Positions 31,930 through 43,523 of a stretch of 64,000 nt of DNA are shown here, piece after piece (the first letter of the stretch is position 1; every line of letters starts with the position of its first letter). The position numbers and the translations under genes were made by a program. The notes below the pieces were generated by a model. It did no database searches and was not told the DNA's origin. It saw nothing but the letters and a program-made list of their open reading frames with translations. The stretch comes from Fallopia convolvulus (taxonomy: Eukaryota > Streptophyta > Magnoliopsida > Caryophyllales > Polygonaceae): positions 36,485,106 to 36,549,105 of the forward strand of contig OZ024720.1 in assembly GCA_964016875.1 (NCBI GenBank), written 5' to 3'.

Positions 31930-34028
31930 TTCGGTAACGACCCTCGCCGCCACCTACCGAGCCACATTCTTATGGTCTTATGCCCTACAATTCGGTAATT
32001 TTTCAAGACCACTTCCAGCCTCACAACCACTACCAACCACCTCCTCAACCCGCTTACACTGGATCGAGTGTCCCACCTTCATGGGGCAAAGATCTATCAT
32101 ATTAGATGCAGCAGCTTAACCTACAACAGACACACATCCACCAGAGGATGGATAGGTGGGAGAGTATCTATTCTGCTCGTATGGCGCTAGATGATGCGAG
32201 GCATTAGCAGAGAGTGAAGGATGATGCAGAGCACTGGAGGACGATGTACGATTTCATGGGAAACTTTGAGCACCGGTTTCCACCATAAAGGCGCTGATCC
32301 AGTATGAGAGTTGTTTCTTTTCTGCTTAGAAAATCTTGTAAGTTTTTCTGTTTTCTTTTCTTTTTCTTTTTCTTTTCTATTCTTTTCTTCTGCTTAATTT
32401 TATTACAGTGGGGACACTGTAATTTTAAGTATGTGGTGGGAAAGGGTAGAAAACTCGTGTCTTGTTTGTTTTATGTGTCTTGTGTGTTTTAAGTAGTTCT
32501 TTGTTTCATAAAAAATCAAAAATCACAAAAAATTGAAAATTTTGAAAATTTCAAAAAAAAAAAGAATTTTAGAATGAATAAATACCCTTTTCTTATGGTT
32601 CTATGATAGTAGTTGCTGGCATGATCATATAATTCCTTGCAAGCATGTCTTTGATAGTATAGTCTGATGCTTGATATAAAGTTGTTTTATAGAGGAATAT
32701 CATTTGATGAAATTGAGCATGTATACTTTTTAGCATAAGTTACGCAATCCAATAGATAATTACCTTGTGAGTTATTTTTGGCCTTATAGGGAGAACATAA
32801 AAAATCCCTCTTCTTTTCTTGTGATTTACTCTCTTTATGCATATTATCTCTTGGAATTGTGATGGTTATCTATTTCTTAAACCTTAATAAGATTTATAGT
32901 TCATTACTTGTGAAAGTCATATGATAGAGAACTTATTGTTTTTTTAAGCCTTATTTATCCCTATCCACCCTTACATTATCCTTCTTTTTGAAGCCAATTT
33001 GAGCCTTAAGCCTTTTATTTTTAGCTCCACAAATTTGTTCCCTATCCGAGATAAGCTTGACCCTATCCGGGGATTAGGACTTAGATTGGAGAGGATTGTT
33101 TTTGTTGAGTGAAAAGTTGTAATTGGTTCAAAAATTAAGGGTTTTTGGGAAGGGTAGATTGGAAACTTCTTGTTTTGTTTTGTAAAAAGATCTCTTGGTA
33201 ACGAAGGATGCACAAAAGAAAAGAGTTGTTGTTGAAGAAATTTGTGTTGAAAAAAAAAGAAGAAGACGAGTACACAGTGAAGCTCGTTAACGACCTAGTT
33301 GGTTCGTCAATGAGGCTGCGAAAAAAATGAAAAAGTGCTGAAAAAAAATATAAAGAATAAGAGAAGTAAGATGTGCATTTGTGTTTAAAAGATAGGCCAG
33401 AGATTCTTTTGAGTATGTTTTATGAGACTTTCTAGGATATGTTGGGTGAATGAAAGAAAAGTGCGTAATGAAGAGAGAGTTTGGTATAAGTTTCATGAGA
33501 AGTTTTGGTGATGTGTGAGTTTTTAGGAGAGTTTGGTGATGTGTGAGTTTTTAGGAGAGTTTTATTATTAGCACCACATAGCCAAAATATTTCCACCCCT
33601 ATTTGTTTTTACCAAGCCCCGTTACAACCCGGCCGAATGGAAGCTTCTATGAACTTTTTCATTGAGCCTAAGTTCTCTTGATGATTTTTTACTTGTTTTG
33701 ACTAATCTTTGGTGGAGAGTTTGGTGATATAAGTTCCAATTTCTATAAGTTTTTGCATATAAGATGAGTTGAGAGATTGAATTTATAAGCCTAAACACTT
33801 GAGAGTTGAGTGAAACACATATATTCCTTGAGATGTTGGATTGTATTTGCTTATGTCTATTGAGTGCTCATGTATGTGTGATGACGTTAGTAGGCATTTG
33901 CTATTTTCTGCTATGGTTTTGATGTTGCTTTTTAGTTGATGGCTATTAGCTTGATGAGCATAATTGTTTGGTTTTGATTATTCTTTAGTGATTGCTTGAG
34001 GACAAGCAAGTCTAAGTATGGGGTATTT
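31930..34028 (+). other. 3' non-coding region of the Athila-like element
   Basis: Contains pyrimidine-rich and AT-rich stretches, a 29-bp direct duplication near 33515-33560 (GGTGATGTGTGAGTTTTTAG twice), one TCGTTAACGA word (33284) and, just before the 3' LTR, AAGTATGGGGTATTTT as the likely polypurine tract. No gene is supported. Confidence 0.6.
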
Positions 34029-35428
34029 TGATATTCATGTTTCTGGTCTAGTTTTTAGTGTGTTTCTTAGTTTGTTTGGATTCAGTTTTAGAAGTTTTTA
34101 GAGTTAGTTTTGTGTGTTTTTGGATAAGTTTCTAGATTTTGTGAAAAATATGGAAGCTACTCCGTTTTGTGTCTTTTTGTAGGTTTTGAGCAGGAAAGAG
34201 CGCTTTTAAAAGCTGAATTGAAGTGCTGTGGAGGAAGTCGGAAGAACATGAAGATAAGGAAGTCAAAGTCCAAGCTTTAAGTGAAGAAGAGTTGGAGAAA
34301 GCCAAATCCCAGGCTCGTTAACGAACCTGTGAAGGGTCGTTAACGAGGTTTAAAGATAGAATTTTTTGGTGGATTTTGTGATTCCTACCGACCCTTTGCG
34401 GAGGTCGTTAACGAAGGCTCCGTGTCGGTAGAGTTTTAACTAATTTTAGGGTTGTTATATCTTATATCTTTTATCTTGTTATCTTTTAGAGTAAGTTTTT
34501 ATCTTTTACGGTTTTTAATAGATAGCTTTCTTAGTATAAATACCCTTTTTTCTAGCTTAGAAGGGGGGAGGATGAGTTTTATTTCTTTTGGGAGAGCCGA
34601 AATTGACGAGAGAAGAGTGGAGAAGAATAACGAGCTGGTTCGTTCGAGAGAAGAGCTAGGATCGTTAATCAGATTTGCTCGGGGTTTTTGTTCTTTGTTT
34701 TCGGTTTCTTCAGGATATTGTAAGACGGTATTTCTCGAATGAACTTTAAGTAAGATTTTTTTGATTTCAATGTTTTCTCTTGTTAAAGTTGTTTGCTTTA
34801 TTACCATGATTAGTGAGTAGTTTTCCTATCTAGTGTTGGGGTTGAAACCCGACATAGTTATGCATGTTTGACGAGTGAATTGTTGTTTTGAATGCCTTTT
34901 ATCTGTCTTTAGATTGCTTGTTGTGCTTATGCTTAGACGATAGTCGAAGTAATTTGAGTTTGAAATTTGATTTAATGAGAAAGTTGTTAACTTGAAGGTT
35001 GATATTGTTCGATTATGAAAGTTTCGAGCTTTGGATCCAAAATAAGTGATTGAGTGAATTGATTTATGAGAATTGATTGATTTGCTTGATAGTCAGAGAA
35101 AGTTGATGAATTTATCTAATTAAAGGCATGATCTTTATCTTCTTGTGAGTTTATATGCATAACTATGTTGTGGTAACCCTTGTCCTAGATTTTTATTCTT
35201 AATTGAGTTTGCATTCGTTACATTCGTTATCGAGTTAGTTGCCTCAGTACCGAACCTGAGTTTAGGTCGTTATTTCTGTGATTCATAGTGTTATCAAGGT
35301 TCGTTAACGACCCTGACAAAGTCGTTAACGAGGTTGGTCGTGTGTATTTCTGTGTATTTTTGAATTCGCTATACTCGGCGGAGTATTGACTTATAAATTT
35401 ATTTCATGTCAAGAATACCCTCTCAACA
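34029..35428 (+). repeat. 3' LTR of the Athila-like element
   Basis: 1400 bp, TGATATTCATG...CTCAACA. It has a TATA box TATAAATA at 34535-34542 and five perfect TCGTTAACGA copies (34315, 34337, 34405, 35301, 35322), more than the 5' LTR keeps. It is directly followed by the ACATC target duplication. Confidence 0.9.
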
Positions 35429-35620
35429 ACATCCTCAGAGGTAAATCAATTACTTTTTTTTTTTACCTTGGGTGTGTAAATTTCACACACGCACGATTTG
35501 AGCCTTTGATCTACCCGGAATGGATGAATGAGATTTGTTTAGACATTTATTCTCATTTCTCGCCATAGTTTCTATTCTCACATGATTCATTTCCTTGCTT
35601 TAAATACTCTTAGTTAGGGC

Positions 35621-35792
35621 CAATGTTCTAAAACGCTAGGCGGAGAGGGACCGCCTAGCGCCTAGACGGCCTAATCGGTTCCCTATGCGGTCCTAGACGG
35701 GTGCCTAGGCGGTCTGGAAGGCTTGGCGTGCAGAGACCTTCCAACGTCTAGGTAGGGCCTAGACGGGGCTAGAAGGGAATTTTAGAACAGTG
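35621..35792. mobile_element. hAT-type MITE with CTAGGCG words
   Basis: A 172-bp element with inverted ends CAATGTTCTAAAA and TTTTAGAACAGTG (12 of 13 match). It is flanked by a perfect 8-bp duplication GTTAGGGC (35613-35620 and 35793-35800), the TSD length of hAT transposons. Inside, CTAGGCG, GCCTAGCG, CCTAGACGG and their complements repeat, making it GC-rich. It has no coding capacity. Confidence 0.9.
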
Positions 35793-35800
35793 GTTAGGGC

Positions 35801-36347
35801 ATATTATGTGATATTTTTCTCCTTTTTGATAGTTTTATTATGTATAATGTACTATTTTTATATTATATTACTATATTTAAATTGATTTATAACAATAGGT
35901 TATATTGTCAAATTTAACCAAATAATTCAGTTATATGTTTCATATTTTGTAGTGCAAATATTTTTTATAGATTAAAATCTATTTCTTTATCATGTATTAC
36001 TTTTTCTAAAGGTAAGAGGAGATCTGAGATCATTAAAAATAGGATTATTCTTTCCTAAAATAAAGGGATTAATTATTTTGACATGTTTTATCATAATCGA
36101 TAAATTAATTTTAAAAAATATCAAGAACCCTAAATGAGAAACAAGATTAATTTACATTTCAACAAAGTAGCATTTATGAGTAATAACAATATATATAATT
36201 TTGAATAATTCGAGTATTTTATTGCGAGAAATTCCAAACAAAATTTTATAATAAATGACAAGAATTTTTTTCATAAGGTTCCGATTTGTATTAATTCTAT
36301 CTATATAATTCTATCTAGGGGTTGAATATTTCATGTCTAAATTGGTA
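35801..36347. other. AT-rich spacer, no feature seen
   Basis: Strongly AT-rich sequence between the hAT MITE and the large MULE. No frame, repeat or RNA gene is supported. Confidence 0.5.
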
Positions 36348-37070
36348 TTATTATAAGAAATAGAGTCGCGTGCGAACGCCCGCGTGTGTGAGAAATGCGA
36401 AAGGCCCCTGGCCGTTCGATCGTATCACACGTATGGTTGAGATTGCTTCTATTTTAAAAAAAACTGTAAAAAAACGAAACGCGCCACATGGAGCGTTTAG
36501 GAGACGCGCTTTTTATAAACTCCTTCGTCTTCTCTTCTCTCGCCATTTCTCTCTCACTCACTTTTTAGTTTTTATAGTTTCCGAGGCGGTTTTGAAGCAG
36601 TTCAAGTGTGAATCGAACCTATTTCGTAGCGATTTCGAGCCTGATTCTTACCATTAACGACATTAGAAACCTCAATCAAGTTCTAGATGGAGAAGCAAAG
36701 TTCATCTCAAGAGAATCAAGGTTTTTATCTCTCGTTTTAAATTTACTGAAACCCTAGGTTTTTTCATTTGTGATTTGTGTTTGTTGAGTGTATATATACT
36801 AAATGTTTAATCAATTGTGTGTTTTTTAGTGATTATTTGAATTGTTTGAAGTTGATAGTGTCGATTTTGGTGTTTTGCGCTTTTCAGAATAAAAAAATGC
36901 ATGAATCGTCACTTTCTTGTTACTCGATTTTTGGTCCTACTACTTGAATAAAATACAAATTATGTGTGCATGTGCGTATTTGATGTTCTTATCCAGGGTT
37001 TTGATGTTGAGTTTTGCAATAGGTGATTGTGGATTTGTTAGTTGCATGGAATATTTTGGTATACGTACGC

Positions 37071-37096
37071 GGGGGGGGGGGGGGGGGGGGGGGGGG
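37071..37096. repeat. Run of 26 G
   Basis: An uninterrupted run of 26 G bases preceded by ACGTACGC and followed by AAGTG, in intron 1 of the ULP-like gene. Such a tract can form G-quadruplexes and is hard to sequence, so its exact length is uncertain and it may partly be a technical artefact. Confidence 0.9.
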
Positions 37097-39769
37097 AAGT
37101 GTTTAATGATCTTGTGTTGACTTTTGTTCATTCATTTGTGCATATTTGTTCATTCAAACTAGCATAGTATTTGTTCATCAGAAATTAGCATTTGTTCATA
37201 AGAAACCTGCATTTTGTTCATCAGAAACTTGCATTTGTTCATCAGTAAATTGCATTTGCTCATCGGTAACTTGCATTTGTTCATCGGAAACTTGCATTTG
37301 TTCATCCAGGATCTATTAAACAACGTTCTACAAATTAGCATCTGTTCATAAGAAACTTGCATTTGTTCATCAGTAAATTGCATTTGGTCATCAGTAACTT
37401 GCATTTCTTCATCGGAAACTTGCATTTGTTTCATCAGTAACTTGCATTTGTTCATCCAGGATCTATTAAACAACGTTCTGCAAATTATAAACAAGTAAAA
37501 ATCTAAGGTTTGGTACAATGACAATCGGAGAAGATGAAATATGTGTTATTCGAAGAGGTTTATTGTTGTGTTTGATATGTTTTTTTTGTGCTTTTAAAAT
37601 AGATGGTTAAATATGTGTTTATACTGTCTTTTATCCCTTTTTTATTATAGAAATAAGGAGCAAATCCGAAAGTGATGACTCTTCCACTGGCGAAAAGAAT
37701 GTTAGAAGAAAATCAATAGCTACAAAGCCGGTTTCAAAAGCAATCGCGACTGAAGTGCTTGTATTGAGGCAAAAGTCGGCTGTTGAGTCTTCCCCATCAA
37801 ATAAGAGACGTCGGCTTGACAAGGGTAAAAAGGTTGCCTCTGATGAATCCTCCGATGATGTTTTGCTTATTGATATGATCCTTTCTAGTGAGCATAAATG
37901 AACCATCTGAAAGGAAGATGGATTCTACTGTTAGTGAATTACAAGTTGTCGGGAAGAAGAGGAAAGTCGATATTATTGTCGGCAAAGGACAAGGTGGTGG
38001 GAAAAAGTCAAAAGCAAAGGTGCCATTGAGAGAGTTGAAGCGTGGGCACTTATCGTTGAGTCACAAGAACTCTCCCAAGCTGCTTTCTGAACTTATTGCT
38101 GGTTTTGGGGGGGAGCAAGTTTACTGCTCTTAAAGAGATGGGTTTTGAGCACCTCATATAGTGGAATGTGACTGATCTACCTAGTAAGATGTGCTACTAT
38201 GTTGCTAGCTGTTCCGATCCTGCATACTGTACATTGAAGATGGGTGATGGGCCAGGTGTTAGGATAACACCTGAACTTGTGCAATTCTACCTTGGTCTAC
38301 CTCGTGGTCCAAGGACAATTTCTTTCCCGAAGACTGTCAAGCATTCAGACTTGTACAATAGTTGTATAGAACAGTTTGTGTTGCCTGAAATTGATGAGGA
38401 GACAAGGAAGAACAAATTGATGGATTTTGAGAAGATCAAAATTGGGCTTTTGAGTACAGTGATCAAGGAGGCTGATAACGGTGGTGCTTGGTTTAGGAGG
38501 AACTTCATTATATTGTTCTACATGCTCTGAATAGAGAACATTCAAAATGGTGGTGTAAATTTAAAGTTTTTGGATCATTTGGTTGACTTGGATAAGCTCA
38601 GTTAGTACGATTGGTGTGCTCATCTTGTGGAGAAGTTGGTTGAGAATGTTGATTCATGGAGGAAAACAAACAATGGTTTTTTCAGAGGATCTATCATATT
38701 GTTGCTGGTATGATTATATAATTTGTTCATTACTATCATTAATTTGTTCATTTATTTATGCATACTTGTTCATTAATAAGACTAATTTGTTCATTAACTC
38801 ATTTCATGACAGATTGTATATTGTGATTGCATGCTGATCTACCATCGACCTGAAACCCCAAGATCCTTCCCCGTGATCAAGCATTTCAATCATGATTACT
38901 TTGTTCAGAGAGAGAGTTTCGAGGTTAACAAGGGTGGTTTTAGAAAAGGGTGGTTTCGAGGTTTGCCTGATTTTGTTTATCCTGGTGTTGATCAATACAA
39001 GAATGAAGGGAAAGCCCTTGCTGCTGAAGAACGAATTGATCTTGGCGATGGTGGTGATGTATGTGTTTTGATTTTTGCATGTTTTTGTCTTTTTTATATT
39101 TTTTTGCATGATGGTGATCTATATTTTATTTGTTCATTAAAACTGGCATATCATTTGTTCATCACAAACTAACATTTGTTCATCACAAACTAACATTTGT
39201 TCATCACAAACTAGCATTTGTTCATCAGAAAGTAACATATGTTCATCACAAACTAACATTATTTCATATCATGTTGTGTCTTTATGTACTTATATTGATT
39301 ACTTCTTTTTTTGCAGTCATTTCTGAAAGAACATCTTGAGATGTCTATGGAGCTTTCATCATCTTTAAAAAAAATATCTTGATCGTGTGCAAAGAGCTCC
39401 AACTGAAATTGCCAGCCATGGACTTTTCACCAAGATCAATGAAGCTTTTGAGAAGCTATTGGGGTTGAAGGTTGCTTCATCATCATCCTAATCTGGCACC
39501 AAGGAAGATGCTGAATCTCCAAACCAAAATTTATCCTGGGAGGAAGCTACAAAGGTTTTGGATGAAATTGAGGCTGCAATAAAGGCAAAGAAGCGTTTTG
39601 AATTACCTTCTTTTGAACTGGGTGTGTTTCAACCTACTATGGATGATGATTGGGCTGGTGTTTCAGATATCGGTAGGGAAAGCGTTTTGATGCAAGAAGA
39701 CGAGGCAAGGAAGGTTGATGCAACAAGGAAGAAGGAACTGAAGATTTCCTTTGTTTGTTAGGGATTAAC

Positions 39770-40508
39770 TGATGAACAAATTAGAAAAAAGGATGAGGAA
39801 GACCGTAGAAGGATTGAAGAGGAAGAGAGGTTGAAAAGGGATGAAGAGGACAAGAGGAAGCAGGAAGAGGAAGAAATGGAAGCCATAAGGAGGGAGGATG
39901 CATTAATACAAGAGGTGGAGAAGATAATGAAAGAGGAGGAAGAGAAGAGGAAAACAGAAGAGGAGGAGAAGAAGAAGCGGGAAGAGGAGGAAGAGAAAAA
40001 GAGAAAAGCAGCTGAGGAGGAAGAGAAGATACAAAGAGAAGAGGAAGAAAAGAAAAAGCTGGAAGAGGAGGAAGAGAAAAGGGAAAAACTAGCTGAGGTA
40101 AAGAAGAGGCGTCTAGAAGAGGTTAGGAGGTTGAAAGATGAGGAAGAGAAGAAGAGGAAAAAGGAAGAGGAAGATAAGAAGAGAGAAGCAGAGGAGAAAG
40201 AGAAGAAGAGGATTGAGGAGTTTGAACAACAGAGAAGGTAGGAGGAGGTGAAGAAGAGGCAAGAGGAGAGGAAGAAGAGGAAAGAAGAAGAGGAAGAGAA
40301 GAGGAAGAAGGAATATGCCGAGGCAAAAAAGAAGATTGATGAAGAGAAGAGAAAGGAATAGGATAAAAAGAAGGAGAAACAGGAAAGAGATGCATAAACA
40401 ATGAGAATTGGTCTGGAGTTGAAAAAGAAACAAGAGGAGTTAGATAAGAAGAGGGAGGATGAATTAAACAAGAAACTTGAATAGGAGATGAACAAGATTC
40501 AGGATGAG
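39770..40508 (+). other. Highly charged Glu/Lys/Arg coiled-coil segment of the ULP-like gene
   Basis: About 245 residues almost wholly of E, K, R and D (EEEEKRKTEEEEKKKREEEE and similar), with four in-frame stops, predicted as a continuous alpha-helical single helix or coiled-coil. At DNA level it is purine-only over long runs (GAAGAGGAGGA...). The exon ends at a GAG|GTTTG donor (40508/40509). The opposite strand gives 131- to 245-codon Ser/Leu/Phe-rich open frames that are artefacts of this purine bias. Confidence 0.85.
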
Positions 40509-43048
40509 GTTTGTTCATTGATATTTTCTGATTTGTTCATCACAAAATAACATTTGTTCATCACAAACTAACATTTGTTCATCAGAAACTAGCATTTTGT
40601 TCATCACAAATTAACGTTTGTTCATTAGAAACTAGCATTTGTTCATCAGAAACTAGCATTTGTTCATCACAAAACTAACATTTGTTCATTGGTTTTTTTC
40701 TTAGGGGTTCGTAAGTTATAGGACATTTTTTCATTGATTTTGTATGTAGTTTGTGTCATGAATAATATGTGTGTTTACATTTGTAGATGAAGAATGAGGC
40801 GCAGGAGGTTGGTTCTAGTTCGATTGACACTCCCGTCGGTGTTAAACTTACTGGTGAGGATGTACTTGATAAAAGAATATCTAAGCCTTCTAATTATGTG
40901 AAGTCATCTTACATGGGAAGGAGTGTTGTTTTGACAGAAAAAGTATCTCCTGCGGCAAGAAATTATTCGATTGGCTTATTGAAGACATTCCTGATCAAAG
41001 AGGGTAACAATGCGTAGAATAGTATTTTTTTCCTTTACATATTGCTATTTTTATATCTTTCAAGTTGATTTTATTATTAAAATTGATCATTTTTTTGTTT
41101 ATATGTTTCTGATGTTTTGTAGTGTTGAAATCTTTAAGATGATGCATGTATCCGCCATGAAAAAGGATTTTGTTTCAATGGCGGTAAAATCTGAAGTGTT
41201 TTTCATTAATGCCGTTCATGAAAGTCTTGAGCTTATCTCAATATTCAAGAGAAGTGGAAAAGCGACTCAAAACCCTTGAGGTTTTTTATGCCTCTTGAGG
41301 ATTTGGTAAGAAAAAGATTTTTTATATTCACATTATCTTATTTTCATGACTTTTAATTTTCTCAATCTAATTTATGCTTATATGTATTTTGCAGGCCTTT
41401 CCACTGAACAAGGATTTGAGCGATGAGGATTCAAAAGTGTTTTTCATAAATGTCGTTCATGAAAGTCTTGAAAAATTCAAGTGGATTAATGTGCACAAGA
41501 TATGCCTGGTATGACATTTTTTGTTAATTGATATTCTTCTATTTGTTCATCAGTACTACTTATTTGTTCAGAGGCATTAGTTATTTGTTCACTAGAAAGA
41601 TTGACTCTTCACTATGTTGTTTTTAATCAATATAAGGTTTTTTCATGATTGTTTCCCTGCATTTTTTATAGTTTGTGTTTCCTATCTGCATTGCATCGCA
41701 TTACTATTGTATTGCGTTGAATGTGAGAGTGCCACGTTTCCACATAATTGATAACTCAATGGTGGATGTGCCCTTGGAAGCAAAGTATGAGCACATACCT
41801 GCTAAATTGGTGAGTTTCATGTTTTTTTTGTAATAGTTTGTTTTTCATCATTGACATGTGTGTTCAATATTGAATGAGTTCTGTTTGTTTTATTGTTCTT
41901 ATTTTTATAGAGAATGCTCTTTGTCGATCTTATGAAGACGCTCAAGATGGATGCGAGGGCTACTCTATTCGAGGATGTGGATAGGGTTCCATATGAACGT
42001 CTTGAGATGAAATTGAGAGATACCAAAAACAAGACTGATTGTGGAATTTTTATGATGCGGCACATGGAAACGTACTTTGGCAGCGGCTTGTCTGGTTGGG
42101 AATGTGGACTCAATAAACATGATCAACATCAACTTGATGACTTGAGGATAAGGTACTGTAATGAGTTGTTGTTGAGTCCATTGAATGAGCACAAGGCAAC
42201 AGTTGAAAAGCTTGTTCAAGAATTTGTCCCGCGTAAATCGATAGTCGCATCTCGTGCTCCTCTTACAAGGAAGGCAAAGAATAAGAAGTGATGTACAATG
42301 ATATGTGTTGGTTGGAAAACAGTTTGGAATGGATTTGTGTTTTTTGCATGGTTTGTTTAGAATACAATTTATGGTGGTGTATGGCTTGAATGGTGCAGAC
42401 ATTTGGTTTTCTTTTTATTTAGTTAGGCAATGTGAATGATGGTTATTGAACAGGTTCTTTGTGTTATACATTTTGATTCAAAAAACATGATTTTATCGTA
42501 ATTTTGTTCATCGATACCTTAGATTTGTTCATCGACACCTTCTATTTGTTCATCGGTTGAGAATGAATTTTTTTTATTGAAGAAATAAAATTGTGATTTG
42601 TCATTATGAATGGTTATTGAACAGGTTGTTTTTGTGTTAAGAGTGACATTTGATTCAGAGAAACATGTTTTATCGTAATTTTTACATCAACACTTAATGA
42701 TTTGTTCATCGATACATTCGATTTGTTCATCAACAAATTAGATTTGTTCATCAATACATTCGATTTGCTAATCGATTGAGAAAGGTGTTTATATTTTGTT
42801 CATCAATATCTTGGATTTGTTCATCCATGACTTAGATTTGTTCATCAAAACATTAGGTTTTGTTCATACATTTTTTATTGAAAAATGAAAGGATTTTGTT
42901 TATCACGTAGTAAATTTGTTCATTACTAACTTCTAATTGTTCATCCAAAACCCGAATTTTGTTCATTGATAATGCGACAATTAAGAATACTATGCATTTC
43001 ACCCTAATGCAACAATTATGTATCAGAAATTAATGATTAATGAGAGAT

Positions 43049-43363
43049 CTAATTGGGAACATAGGTGCATGTCCTGCTGTTTTGTCCAAACTTCTTGCAT
43101 TTTGCACAAGTCCTTTGCTCCTTGTTTGCTTTCTTCATTGCCTTCTCTTTACCTCCCATAATATGCCCTTCTTTCTTCCTGCCCTTTGTCATTGCTTGTT
43201 CAGGAGGGTGTATCTCAATAACACACGGTCTGGTGTAAACAGATGCGCAATGTTTCTCTAGATCCAATGGTGTCATTAGAGTTGGGGAGCTTGTTGACGT
43301 TTCAAAGTCTAACCTCTGCTTATTGTGCCTTTGGGAATCAATTGCACTCTCAAACTGCATCAT
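43049..43363 (-). pseudogene. Transposase C-terminal zinc-knuckle tail
   Basis: A 104-codon minus frame ends with MTKGRKKEGHIMGGKEKA and CAKCKKFGQNSRTC. This matches the C-terminal tail of FAR1-type MULE transposases, which ends in a CX2CX4HX4C knuckle; here the His is Gln. The 160 bases between it and the core (43364-43523) encode nothing recognisable, so an internal deletion removed the SWIM region. Confidence 0.65.
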
Positions 43364-43523
43364 GAAGATAACTAGAGAAGATGTGAATCGAATGAAATGA
43401 GAGAAGAAGAAGTTCTAGCTCTTAGACCTTGGTGTTGTTCTAAGAAGTCCACCCATGTTTACATTATTAAAGTACGCAAGGATCCATTAGTGAAGTAGCT
43501 CAAACATCAGCGGTAACCAAGTG

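Larger units (their letters stand above)
26323..35331. repeat. Dispersed palindrome TCGTTAACGA, often paired 21-22 bp apart
   Basis: Fifteen perfect copies of the 10-bp palindrome lie at 26323, 27363, 28314, 29219, 29748, 30588, 30657, 31868, 31889, 33284, 34315, 34337, 34405, 35301 and 35322, plus about a dozen one- or two-base variants. Most belong to pairs 21-22 bp apart. The left arm reads CTCGTTAACGAMCC and the right arm GGGTCGTTAACGAG, so a pair can form a hairpin with a 14-bp stem and 6-8-base loop. Pairs occur in LTRs, coding and non-coding internal DNA. Confidence 0.9.
26037..35428 (+). mobile_element. Non-autonomous Athila-like LTR retroelement (Ty3/gypsy)
   Basis: Two related LTRs (26037-27529 and 34029-35428) begin TGATATTCATG and end CCTCTCAACA. 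A perfect 5-bp TSD, ACATC, flanks the element (26032-26036 and 35429-35433). A primer-binding site of the tRNA-Asp type follows the 5' LTR. Internal sequence encodes the end of gag, an aspartic protease domain and, downstream, an Athila-type extra ORF. Reverse transcriptase, RNase H and integrase are absent, so mobility would need a helper. The copies of TCGTTAACGA throughout are its most unusual trait. The LTRs differ by several substitutions and a block of about 90 bp, so insertion is not recent. Confidence 0.88.
24871..35594. mobile_element. Mutator-like element split by an Athila-type retroelement
   Basis: Left end GGGAGCGGTTCAGGTGAGAA and reverse-complemented right end GGAAATGAATCATGTGAGAA are inverted repeats that continue through GAGAAATGAGAA. 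Flanking 9-mers TCACTTTAA (24862-24870) and TTGCTTTAA (35595-35603) match at 7 of 9. The ends resemble those of the large MULE (GRGA..GG.TCA.GTG.GAAT). With the 9.4-kb retroelement and its TSD removed, the MULE is about 1.3 kb, with no coding sequence, only word arrays. Confidence 0.8.
36687..42291 (+). pseudogene. ULP1-like (C48) cysteine protease gene of the MULE
   Basis: Exon 1 (36687-36720, MEKQSSSQENQ) joins an exon at 37651. A Lys/Ser-rich start leads to a conserved domain (VTDLPSKMCYYVASCSDPAY, VRITPELVQFYLGLPRG) of the plant TE-ULP type. Later exons start at 38813 and 39317, then comes a coiled-coil (39770-40508), an exon at 40787, and the C48 peptidase: His in SHYYCIAL (about 41700), Asp in HIIDNS, Cys in TDCGIFMMRH (about 42040). 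So the His-Asp-Cys triad is kept; the usual oxyanion Gln six residues before Cys is Thr. C48 enzymes cleave SUMO-like modifiers. Frameshifts near 37890, 38110 and 39375 and stops (39760, 40241, 41279) make this copy a pseudogene. Its role in transposition is unknown. Confidence 0.85.

Noticed and set aside
37159..37524. 121-codon minus frame with MQVSDEQ-like repeats
   Set aside because: It is the translation of the inverted TTTGTTCATCAG array in intron 1 of the ULP-like gene.
39758..40518. 245-, 131- and 106-codon minus frames rich in Ser, Leu and Phe
   Set aside because: They are the complement of the purine-only coiled-coil exon; base bias removes stop codons.
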